This document shows positions 9,031 to 15,787 of a stretch of 63,478 nt of DNA, in pieces (the stretch's first letter is position 1; each line of letters starts with the position of its first letter). The notes beneath the pieces are model-generated. The model made no database searches, was not told the origin of the DNA, and was given only the letters and a program-made list of their open reading frames with translations. Source of the stretch: Hyphomicrobiales bacterium (GTDB lineage Bacteria; Pseudomonadota; Alphaproteobacteria; Rhizobiales; Rhizobiaceae); contig JAFKJY010000055.1 in assembly GCA_017305835.1 (NCBI GenBank), forward strand, positions 11,988-75,465. The letters are read 5' to 3'. Both the position numbers and the translations under genes were made by a program.

Positions 9031-9074
9031 TACACAGCACACCTATATTCCGCATACTCACTTAACTTTGACAG
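9031..9074. promoter_or_regulatory. Degenerate operator-like site and TTGACAG half-site in 421-bp intergenic region
   Basis: The 8941-9361 gap between the divergent MarR and monooxygenase genes has no gene. TACACAG (9031) and CTCACTT (9057) are 19 bases apart, a weak match to the shared element, and a perfect TTGACAG occurs at 9068-9074 without a right arm. This may be where the MarR gene is controlled, but the matches are poor. Confidence 0.3.
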
Positions 9075-9302
9075 CGCAACAGAAGATAATTCTTCCTGGT
9101 GCGCGCGAAAAGAGCGCATGGAAGCATGCCCACCGTCGCGACGGCCCGGTCCTGACTGCGGACGCGTGCCGAAGCGCGATTCCCAAGCGATTCCAAATGG
9201 AATAACGGAATCGATGCCGGTGGACGCGGCAGGCGCCCCGTGGCCCGGAGCGCCGTGCCTGCGCTGAAATGAACCAGCCCGGTGGGGCGGCCGAGGTTGA
9301 TT

Positions 9303-9335
9303 CCGACAGCGTTAGGATTTATAGCACACTGTCTA
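9303..9335. promoter_or_regulatory. 33-bp GACAG-N19-CTGTC operator upstream of FAD monooxygenase
   Basis: CCGACAG and CTGTCTA are separated by 19 bases, with CGTT and CACA as inner flanks. The right arm ends 26 bases before the monooxygenase GTG start, overlapping the expected promoter. Confidence 0.65.
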
Positions 9336-9361
9336 AAACGCAGCGCACCAGGGAGGAGCCC

Positions 9362-10576
9362 GTGACGCAGCAAACCCAGATCATCGTCGCGGGCGGCGGC
9401 ATCGGCGGGCTGAGCGCCGCGGTCGCGCTCGCGCGCGCCGGCCGCACGGTCCGCATCGTCGAGCAGGCGAGCGAGTTCCGCGCGATCGGCTACGGCATCC
9501 AGCTCGGCCCGAACGCGCACCATGCCTTCCGGCACCTCGGGATCGAGCAGGAGATCCTCGACCGCTGCAGCCTGCCCGAGGCCGGCGTGCTCGCCAACGC
9601 GGTGACCGGCGAGACCCTGCTGCGTCTCCCGATGGGCGAGGAGATGCGCCGGCGCTACGGCCAGCCCTATGCCGTGATCCACCGCCCCGACCTGCACGAG
9701 GTGCTCATCGAGGCGTGCCGCAGGGAAGGGGTGGAGCTGATCACCGACTGCGAACTCCGCTCGTTTGAGGACACCGGCAGCCTGGTCAGGGTCGATACGT
9801 CGAAGGGTACGCTGGAAGCCTCGGCGCTGGTCGCGGCCGACGGCATCTGGTCGAAGTCGCGGACCGCGCTGGTCGGCCCCGAGACGCCGGAGCGGCTCGG
9901 CTACGTCGCCTTCCGCGCGGTGCGCCCGATGTCGGAGATACCCGCCCATCTGGCGAAGAACGAGGTCAAGCTGTGGTGCGGCCCGTCCTGCCACATGATC
10001 CACTACCCGCTGCACGGCGGCACGATCTTCAACCTCGTGATCGGCTTCGACTATCGCTACAACGCCGAGGCGGAAGCCGGTATGTCCTACAAGGAGCGCA
10101 TCCTCAAGCGGTTCGAGGGCGCCTGCGAGGACGTGCGCGGGCTCCTGCCCTATCTCGACTTCTCCAGGTTCTGGGAGATCGCGACGATCACGCCGATCTC
10201 GACGTGGAGCAAGGGGCGCGTGACCCTGCTCGGCGATTCCGCGCACGCCATGGTGCAGGCGATGGCGCAGGGCGCATGCCAGGCGATCGAGGACGCCCTC
10301 GTGCTCGCCGAATGCGTCTCCACCGCCGACGAAGACTACGCGGCCGCGTTCCGCGAATTCAATTCCAGGCGGCTGGTCCGGGCGACGCGCGTCCAGTACA
10401 TGTCGCGCTTCATGTGGGAGCTGATCCACGTCCGCGGCGCCTATGTGGACCTGCGCCAGAGCATGCTGAGCCGCTTCCGCGACAGCGACACGCTCGAGAT
10501 GCTGAGCTGGCTCTACGACGAGCATGCCGCGGGGCTCGGCCGGAAGGAGCTGCCGCACATCGCGCGGGCGGGCTGA
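9362..10576 (+). CDS. FAD-dependent aromatic-ring monooxygenase (3-hydroxybenzoate 6-hydroxylase-like)
   Basis: 404 aa, class A flavoprotein hydroxylase. Motifs in order are GGGIGG near residue 12 for FAD, AADGIWSKSR (the DG motif for FAD and NAD(P)H) and LLGDSAHAM (the GD motif). The HRPDLHEVL and WCGPSCHMIHYPLHGG segments resemble 3-hydroxybenzoate 6-hydroxylase and related salicylate hydroxylases as I recall them. The expected reaction is NAD(P)H- and O2-dependent hydroxylation of an aromatic acid in the cytosol. The GTG start is preceded by GGGAGGAG 3 bases upstream. No ring-cleavage dioxygenase is present in the window, so the product must be handled elsewhere. Confidence 0.85.
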   Translation: MTQQTQIIVAGGGIGGLSAAVALARAGRTVRIVEQASEFRAIGYGIQLGPNAHHAFRHLGIEQEILDRCSLPEAGVLANAVTGETLLRLPMGEEMRRRYGQPYAVIHRPDLHEVLIEACRREGVELITDCELRSFEDTGSLVRVDTSKGTLEASALVAADGIWSKSRTALVGPETPERLGYVAFRAVRPMSEIPAHLAKNEVKLWCGPSCHMIHYPLHGGTIFNLVIGFDYRYNAEAEAGMSYKERILKRFEGACEDVRGLLPYLDFSRFWEIATITPISTWSKGRVTLLGDSAHAMVQAMAQGACQAIEDALVLAECVSTADEDYAAAFREFNSRRLVRATRVQYMSRFMWELIHVRGAYVDLRQSMLSRFRDSDTLEMLSWLYDEHAAGLGRKELPHIARAG

Positions 10577-10632
10577 CGCCCGCCACACCATACTCCCAAG
10601 GCCTTCGGCCCGGCGCCGGAAGCCCGTCGACT

Positions 10633-10661
10633 GAGGGCGCCCTTCGAGGCGCCCTCCTTTT
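10633..10661 (+). terminator. Rho-independent terminator after FAD monooxygenase
   Basis: GAGGGCGCC and GGCGCCCTC form a perfect 9-bp stem with a 6-base loop, followed by CTTTTA. It lies about 55 bases after the monooxygenase stop. Confidence 0.85.
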
Positions 10662-10813
10662 ATCGGCCGGAACGCCGGCGCCTCGTGCATGACCTCCGTC
10701 GTCAGCCGGCCGGTACGCGCCGGCGATTACGCCGCAACCGCTCGGTCGTCTCACCATTGCCCGCACTGGAAGCCGGGTTTCGCACCGAATGCCGGCGTTC
10801 GACGCCATGGATA

Positions 10814-10846
10814 TTGACAGCGTACTTTCTGATGGTGCACTTTCAG
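10814..10846. promoter_or_regulatory. 33-bp GACAG-N19-CTTTC operator upstream of TRAP genes
   Basis: TTGACAG and CTTTCAG are separated by 19 bases, with CGTA and TGCA inside. One base of the right core differs from CTGTC. It lies 200 bases before the TRAP small permease, in a 470-bp region without a convincing gene. Confidence 0.5.
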
Positions 10847-10961
10847 GTCCGAGGGAGGTAGGCGCATTTGACAAAATGGCCTGCGGGAAGCTGACGGGCG
10901 CGCGGGGTCGCGCCCTTCATGGGCTTCGCGAATCATCGTTCATTCGGACCTGAAGCAGTGC
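10837..10961. repeat. Spaced inverted repeat in TRAP leader
   Basis: GCACTTTCAGGTCCGA (10837-10852) recurs inverted at 10944-10961, differing only by a 2-base insertion. The left arm overlaps the right half of the operator. Between the arms are a GGGCGCG/CGCGCCC hairpin (10896-10915) and a 25-codon ATG frame at 10876-10953. A strong GAGGGAGG ribosome-binding site at 10851 has no usable start codon after it, consistent with a lost gene. Confidence 0.55.
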
Positions 10962-11046
10962 AGCGCAGCGCCAACGGACCTGCATGCAAAGCCTGATCCG
11001 ATAACCGTGCGTCCGACCTCCGGCGCACATTCAGGGAGGAGAACCT

Positions 11047-11538
11047 GTGCAACGCCTCAACTCTGCCTTACGGCTGGCCTCGCAGATCTGCGCGTTTTTC
11101 GCCGCGGTCGCCGTCGGTATCACGGCATTCATCTACGTCGCCGAGGTCGTGGCCCGCTACGGGCTGAACAGCCCGATCAACATATCGAGCGACGTCGGCA
11201 GCTACATGCTGTGCGTGTGCGCCTTCCTGGCGGCGCCGCTGATCTCCCGCCAGCGGGGGCATATCGCCGTCACGGTGGTGCTGGAAACGCTTCCGCCCAG
11301 GGTTCTCGGCAAGGTCACGCGCGTGCTGGAGTTCGTCTCCGCGGTGGTGCTCCTCGTCGTCGGCTATTTCGTCCTCGACCTGTGCATCCGCCAGTATCAC
11401 CAGGGCGTGCTCACATCGATGGCGAACCAGATTCCGCGCTGGTGGCTGACCGCCGTCATGACGTTCGGCATCTTCTTCTCCGCCCTGAACTTCCTCGCCC
11501 CCGCCGACGCGAAGTCGGAAGAAATCATGGAACTCTGA
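11047..11538 (+). CDS. TRAP transporter small permease (DctQ family)
   Basis: 163 aa with four predicted membrane helices, the usual size and topology for DctQ. The start is a GTG with GGGAGGAG just upstream. It forms the membrane complex with the next gene product, importing an organic acid using an ion gradient. The periplasmic receptor (DctP or TAXI type) that these systems require is not encoded next to it. Confidence 0.88.
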   Translation: MQRLNSALRLASQICAFFAAVAVGITAFIYVAEVVARYGLNSPINISSDVGSYMLCVCAFLAAPLISRQRGHIAVTVVLETLPPRVLGKVTRVLEFVSAVVLLVVGYFVLDLCIRQYHQGVLTSMANQIPRWWLTAVMTFGIFFSALNFLAPADAKSEEIMEL

Positions 11539-11540
11539 TC

Positions 11541-12854
11541 ATGTGGTGGATGACCCTTCTCATCATGTTCGCGGCCCTGCTGGCGATGTTCGCCTCGGGC
11601 CTGCCGGTCTTCGCCTGCTTCATGGTCCTGAACGTGGTGGCGGTGATCTACTTCATCGGCACCAACGGGCTCGGCCTGTTCGTCAATTCCATGCTCGAAT
11701 CGAGCACCATGGAAGCCCTCGTGGCCGTGCCGATGTTCATCCTGCTCGGCGAGCTGATGTTCCGGACCGGCGGCGTCTCGCTCCTGTTCAAGGCCTTCGA
11801 CACGCTCATCGGCGTGGTCCGCGGCCGGCTCTACATCATCGCCGTCGTGGTGGCCGCGTTCATCAGCGCCATCTCCGGATCCACCATGGCTTCGGTGTCC
11901 GTGCTCGGCCGCTTCGTCTATCCGACGATGGTCGAGCGCGGCTGCGACCGCCGGCTGGCGGTGGGCACGATCCTCGCCGGCGCCACCCTCGACGCGATCA
12001 TCCCGCCCAGCGTCGTCGGCATCATCCTGGCGACGCTCGCCAACCAGTCGATCCAGAAGTTCCTCATCGCCGGCATCGGGCCGGGCATCCTGCTCTCCGG
12101 CTGCTACATCGCCTATGCGGTGATCCGGGTGATCATCAACCCGAAGCTCGACTCGCACGGAGCCACGGCCATCGCGGAAGAGCCGATGGATTCCAGGGCC
12201 AAGTTCAAGGCGATCCTGCCGATCATCCCGCTGATGGGCATCATCTTCCTCACCCTGGGGCTGGTGATGCTGGGTGTGGCGCAGCCCACCGAGGCGGCCG
12301 CCGTCGGCTGCGTCGGCGCCATCGTGATGAGCTTCTTCTTCCGCACCTTCTCGTTCAAGATGCTCGGGGATACGCTGTACGGCGCCGCGATGACCACCGG
12401 CACGGTGCTCTTCATCATCGCGAGCTCGCGGCTGTTCACCCAGCTCCTGGCCTATACGGGCGCCGCCCAGGGCCTCATCGAGTTCGCCAGCGGCCTGACG
12501 GTGGATCCGTGGCTCGTCTACATCGTCATGATGATCACGGTGTTCATCCTGTGCATGTTCATCGACCAGCTCGCCGTGATGCTGATCGTGGTGCCGGTCT
12601 ACATGCCGATCATCAACCAGCTCGGCTTCGACCCGCTCTGGTTCTGGATGATGCTGCTGATCAACCTCATGTTCGGGGGCATCACCCCGCCGCTGGGCTA
12701 CACGATGTTCGTGTTCAAGTCCGCCGCGCCGGACGTCCCCATGAGCGAGATCTACAAGGCCGTGGTCCCGATGATCCTGGTCGCGGTGGTGGGTGTCATC
12801 ATCCTCACCATCTTCCCCCAGATCGTCACCTTCCTGCCGAGCATCAGCGGATGA
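11541..12854 (+). CDS. TRAP transporter large permease (DctM family)
   Basis: 437 aa, about 12 membrane helices. The segments EALVAVPMFILLGELMFRTG, SGSTMASVSVLG and IIPPSVVGIILA are characteristic of DctM, the ion-coupled transport subunit. The C-terminal half repeats the pattern with GGITPPLGYTMFV. Its ATG follows the small permease stop by 2 bases. Substrate unknown; the catabolic neighbours suggest a carboxylic or aromatic acid. Confidence 0.92.
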   Translation: MWWMTLLIMFAALLAMFASGLPVFACFMVLNVVAVIYFIGTNGLGLFVNSMLESSTMEALVAVPMFILLGELMFRTGGVSLLFKAFDTLIGVVRGRLYIIAVVVAAFISAISGSTMASVSVLGRFVYPTMVERGCDRRLAVGTILAGATLDAIIPPSVVGIILATLANQSIQKFLIAGIGPGILLSGCYIAYAVIRVIINPKLDSHGATAIAEEPMDSRAKFKAILPIIPLMGIIFLTLGLVMLGVAQPTEAAAVGCVGAIVMSFFFRTFSFKMLGDTLYGAAMTTGTVLFIIASSRLFTQLLAYTGAAQGLIEFASGLTVDPWLVYIVMMITVFILCMFIDQLAVMLIVVPVYMPIINQLGFDPLWFWMMLLINLMFGGITPPLGYTMFVFKSAAPDVPMSEIYKAVVPMILVAVVGVIILTIFPQIVTFLPSISG

Positions 12855-12888
12855 CGGCGGGCGGCATATCGGGACGGAGGCGCGCCGC

Positions 12889-13791
12889 ATGACCGGGCAA
12901 GGCAACGGCGCGCCGCCCCTCCGCACGGTCGGCCTGATCGGCGCCGGAAGCATGGGCGCGCCCATCGCCGGCCACATCCACCGGGCCGGCTTCGAGCTGA
13001 CCGTCTGCGACAGCCGGCCCGAAGCCCTCGCGCAGTTTAAGGCGGCCGGCATCCGCACCACGCGGAGCCCGGCCGACTGCGCCGGTTGCGACGCGATCTT
13101 CATCCTCGTGGCGACGGCCGCCCAGATGCACGCCGTCGCCACGGGAGAAGGCGGTATCTTCTCCGGCATCGCGGGCGAAGGGCCGCGCTACATCGCGGTC
13201 GGCAGCACCGTCGCCCCCGCCGACGTCGACGCGCTCGCCGGCGCCTTCGCCGGCACCCGCGTCCGCGTCGTCGACGCCCCCATCAGCGGCGGGGTCGTCG
13301 GCGCGAGAAGGGGCACCCTCACGGTGCTTGCCGGCGGGGCCGCCGAGGACGTCGCGGCGGTGCGCCCGCTCTTCGACAGCATGGGCAGGACGCTCCATTG
13401 CGGCCCGCTGGGCGCCGGCCTGAAGACCAAGGCCGTCAACAACGTCATCGCGATCTCGAACCTGCTCATCTCCGCCGAGGCGTTCCGGATCGCCGCCGCC
13501 AACGGCCTGCGCTTCGAGGACCTGATCCCCGCGCTCGAGGCCGGCTCGGCGCGCAACTTCCTCACCCGCGACGCCGACTATGCGCGCGAGGTCTATGCGG
13601 CGTGGTCGGGCAGCAAGGCCGAATACGAGGCCGTCAACGAGATCGGTCGCAAGGACATCAGGCTCGCGCTGGAGCTCGGCAAGGGGCTCGATCTCCCGGC
13701 AGTCGAGTCGCTCCTGAAGCTGAAGGAATCGATCGGCGACGAGACGCTGGAGAACTGGCGGTCCGTCGCGCGCGGCGGTGACCGCGACTGA
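12889..13791 (+). CDS. NAD(P)-dependent oxidoreductase of the 3-hydroxyisobutyrate dehydrogenase family
   Basis: 300 aa. GLIGAGSMGAPIAGHI is the Rossmann motif, DAPISGGVVGARRGTL the substrate-binding loop and LKTKAVNNVI carries the catalytic lysine, so all family landmarks are intact, unlike in the paralogue at 826-1653. It is cytosolic and acts on beta-hydroxyacids or semialdehydes. It follows the TRAP large permease by about 34 bp on the same strand and probably belongs to that operon, which suggests the imported compound or a product is a hydroxyacid. Confidence 0.85.
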   Translation: MTGQGNGAPPLRTVGLIGAGSMGAPIAGHIHRAGFELTVCDSRPEALAQFKAAGIRTTRSPADCAGCDAIFILVATAAQMHAVATGEGGIFSGIAGEGPRYIAVGSTVAPADVDALAGAFAGTRVRVVDAPISGGVVGARRGTLTVLAGGAAEDVAAVRPLFDSMGRTLHCGPLGAGLKTKAVNNVIAISNLLISAEAFRIAAANGLRFEDLIPALEAGSARNFLTRDADYAREVYAAWSGSKAEYEAVNEIGRKDIRLALELGKGLDLPAVESLLKLKESIGDETLENWRSVARGGDRD

Positions 13792-13810
13792 GTTTCTTGG
13801 AGCTGCAAGA

Positions 13811-13848
13811 CGGCGCGAAGGGGCCGGCGGCCGGCCCTTCCAGCGCCG
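13811..13848. terminator. Large bidirectional hairpin between convergent genes
   Basis: Outer arms CGGCGC/GCGCCG enclose an inner stem AAGGGGCCGG/CCGGCCCTT with one bulged G and a 3-base loop. It sits between the convergent dehydrogenase and the small barrel protein. Confidence 0.55.
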
Positions 13849-13850
13849 CC

Positions 13851-14129
13851 TCAGACGACAACCTCGTAGTCGCTCATGGACTGGCGAAGCCCGCCCTCGA
13901 TGATCGTGCGGCGGATGGGCACCATGGCGTCCATGGCGCGGTCCGCGCAGCCTGCATCCTTCCAGATCGCCAGCACGATGGCCCTGCCCGCCTCCCGGTC
14001 CACCATCATGTGCAGCGCATGAAGGCCGGGCAGCGCCCGCAACGCATCGGCACATTCGCCCACGAGGACGCGCTCGAGCTCGGACAGGGCTGTCGGCGTC
14101 CCCTCGAAATTGACCAGGCGACCGATCAT
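13851..14129 (-). CDS. Small ABM-like dimeric alpha/beta-barrel protein
   Basis: 92 aa. The pattern GRLVNFEGTPTALSELERVL, GLHALHMMVDREAGRAIVLAIWKD and YEVVV resembles ferredoxin-like dimeric barrel proteins of the antibiotic biosynthesis monooxygenase (ABM) or stress-responsive type. Such small proteins act as cofactor-free monooxygenases, isomerases or heme-degrading enzymes, or bind ligands. It is divergent from the class II aldolase across a perfect operator, so both may be co-regulated. Specific activity cannot be assigned. Confidence 0.65.
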   Translation of the reverse strand: MIGRLVNFEGTPTALSELERVLVGECADALRALPGLHALHMMVDREAGRAIVLAIWKDAGCADRAMDAMVPIRRTIIEGGLRQSMSDYEVVV

Positions 14130-14172
14130 CTGCTTTCTCCTCCTCCGGGGCGCCGACGGGCCGGCCGCTTTC

Positions 14173-14205
14173 TTGACAGTACAGCATCAAAAAGTATGCT
14201 GTCAA
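14173..14205. promoter_or_regulatory. Perfect TTGACAG-N19-CTGTCAA operator
   Basis: Both 7-base arms are perfect complements, with inner flanks TACA and TATG extending the dyad. It lies between the divergent small barrel gene and the class II aldolase, 29 bases before the aldolase start, with TTGACA positioned as a -35 element. Confidence 0.75.
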
Positions 14206-14234
14206 AATCACTGGGTAGGAGAGGAGGGTCGCAG

Positions 14235-14945
14235 ATGGACAGGGACCAGGCGAAGCAGAAGCTGATCGATTCCGGGCTGGTGATCGGGAACGCCGGGCTC
14301 GACGATTTCACGCGCGGCCACATCTCCGTGCGCGATCCGGCGGATCCGAACCTGTTCTTCATGAAGCCGCACAGCCGCGGCCTCGACGAGATCACCATGG
14401 ACAACATCGTGACCTGCGACCTGTCGGGAGAGAAGGTCGCCGGCAGCGCGCGGCGTCACAGCGAGGTGTTCATCCACTCCGAGATCTTCATGGCGCGGCC
14501 GGACGTCAACGCCGTGCTGCATGCGCATCCCAAGCACGCCATCGCGCTTTCGGTCGCCGGCTACCCGCTGCGCTTCTGGAGCCTGCCCAGCACCGAGTTC
14601 GCCGACGGGATCGGCATGTTCGAGCAGACCCGCGACCTGATCCGCACGCCGGAGCTCGGCGCCGCCGTCGCGGTCGCCCTCGGGAAGCGGCGCGCGGTAC
14701 TGCTGCGCAACCACGGCATCGTGATCGCCGGCCGCACGCTGGAGGAATGCATCGTGCTGGCGATCACGCTCGAGAACGCCTGCGAGATCCAGCTCATGGT
14801 GCACAATGCGGGCGCGGCCGACGCGCCCGAGATCCCGATGGACCAGGTCGAGAGCCTGCACGCCAAGCTGAAGGTGCCCGAGCAGTACGAGGTGAACTTC
14901 GACTATCTGGTGCGCCGCGCCAGGCGCGCGGCCGGCCCCGCCTGA
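14235..14945 (+). CDS. Class II aldolase/adducin-family protein
   Basis: 236 aa. The family's zinc site is visible as HAHPKH and the later RNHG histidine, with a conserved acidic residue in HSEIF. N-terminal GNAGLDDFTRGHISVRDP matches the substrate-phosphate loop region. Members cleave or decarboxylate hydroxy-carbonyl compounds; actinobacterial phthalate decarboxylase PhtC belongs to this family. Combined with the dihydroxyphthalate decarboxylase-like gene at 19677, an aromatic decarboxylase role is possible but unproven. It has its own operator and converges on an SDR. Confidence 0.82.
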   Translation: MDRDQAKQKLIDSGLVIGNAGLDDFTRGHISVRDPADPNLFFMKPHSRGLDEITMDNIVTCDLSGEKVAGSARRHSEVFIHSEIFMARPDVNAVLHAHPKHAIALSVAGYPLRFWSLPSTEFADGIGMFEQTRDLIRTPELGAAVAVALGKRRAVLLRNHGIVIAGRTLEECIVLAITLENACEIQLMVHNAGAADAPEIPMDQVESLHAKLKVPEQYEVNFDYLVRRARRAAGPA

Positions 14946-14957
14946 CGGCGGCGGCCG

Positions 14958-15731
14958 TCAGTGCATGGCCTTGCCGCCGTCGACGTTCAGCGTCTGCCCC
15001 GAGATGAAGTCGCTCGCCGGCGAGGCGAAGAACATCACGGCTCCCACCAGGTCGTCCGGCACCTGCGGCCGCTTGATCGCCTGCTCGGCATAGGAACGCT
15101 GCTTTACATAGCTCGTGTCCGAGGACTGGAGCTGCGTCTCGCTGAGCGTGAAGCCCGGCGTGATCGCGTTGACGGTGATGCCGAACTCGCCGACCTCGCG
15201 CGCGATCGCCCGCGTGAAGCCGACCACGCCGGCCTTCGAGGTGGTGTAGTGCAGGCGGTTGGGGCTGCCTTCCCAGATCCGGCTCGACGAGATGTTGACG
15301 ATCTTGCCGTAGCCGCGCTCGCGCATCGTCGGGTAGACGGCCCGGCAGCACAGGAACATGCCCCGGAGGTTGACCGCCATCACGCTGTCCCACTCCTCGA
15401 CCGGGATCTCGAACCATGAGCGGCGGGCGAGCGTGCTCATCAGCGCGGCGTTGTTGACCAGCGCATCGATGGTGCCGAACCGGTCGAGCACGGCCGCCGC
15501 CATCGCCTCGCACGAGGCGGGGTCGGAGATGTCGACGCGCAGCCCCAGAGCCTCGCCGCCGCGCGCGGTGATCGCCGCGGCCACCGCCTCGGCCGCCTCG
15601 CCGTCGATGTCGGCCGCCACGACGCGCGCGCCGGCATTCGCGAACTCGTTGGAATAGACCTTGCCGATGCCCTTGCCGCCGCCCGTGATGATGACGACGC
15701 GACCGCTGAGATCAAACCGTTCGTTGGCCAT
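14958..15731 (-). CDS. Short-chain dehydrogenase/reductase
   Basis: 257 aa, classical SDR. TGGGKGIGK binds NAD(P), NNAA replaces NNAG, the catalytic serine is in ISSS and YTTSK gives the Tyr/Lys pair. An ADIDGEA stretch after strand 2, with an acidic residue, suggests NAD preference. AAGGAG lies about 9 bases before the ATG. It follows the HyuA-like gene on the same strand by about 56 bp and is likely the last gene of the ALDH-hyuA-SDR operon controlled from 19593. Confidence 0.88.
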   Translation of the reverse strand: MANERFDLSGRVVIITGGGKGIGKVYSNEFANAGARVVAADIDGEAAEAVAAAITARGGEALGLRVDISDPASCEAMAAAVLDRFGTIDALVNNAALMSTLARRSWFEIPVEEWDSVMAVNLRGMFLCCRAVYPTMRERGYGKIVNISSSRIWEGSPNRLHYTTSKAGVVGFTRAIAREVGEFGITVNAITPGFTLSETQLQSSDTSYVKQRSYAEQAIKRPQVPDDLVGAVMFFASPASDFISGQTLNVDGGKAMH

Positions 15732-15787
15732 TTGCCTTTGGCTCCTTCATGTTCCGGTAGGCCGGGGCCCGCGCCGGGCCCGTCGGG

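Noticed and set aside
10837..10961. Inverted repeat as a MITE or insertion sequence
   Set aside because: No target duplication or transposase remnant is visible and the element is only about 125 bp; kept only as a repeat.
11397..13169. 590-codon open frame on the minus strand
   Set aside because: It lies antisense to the clear TRAP and dehydrogenase genes and has a charged, low-complexity composition typical of a high-GC shadow frame.
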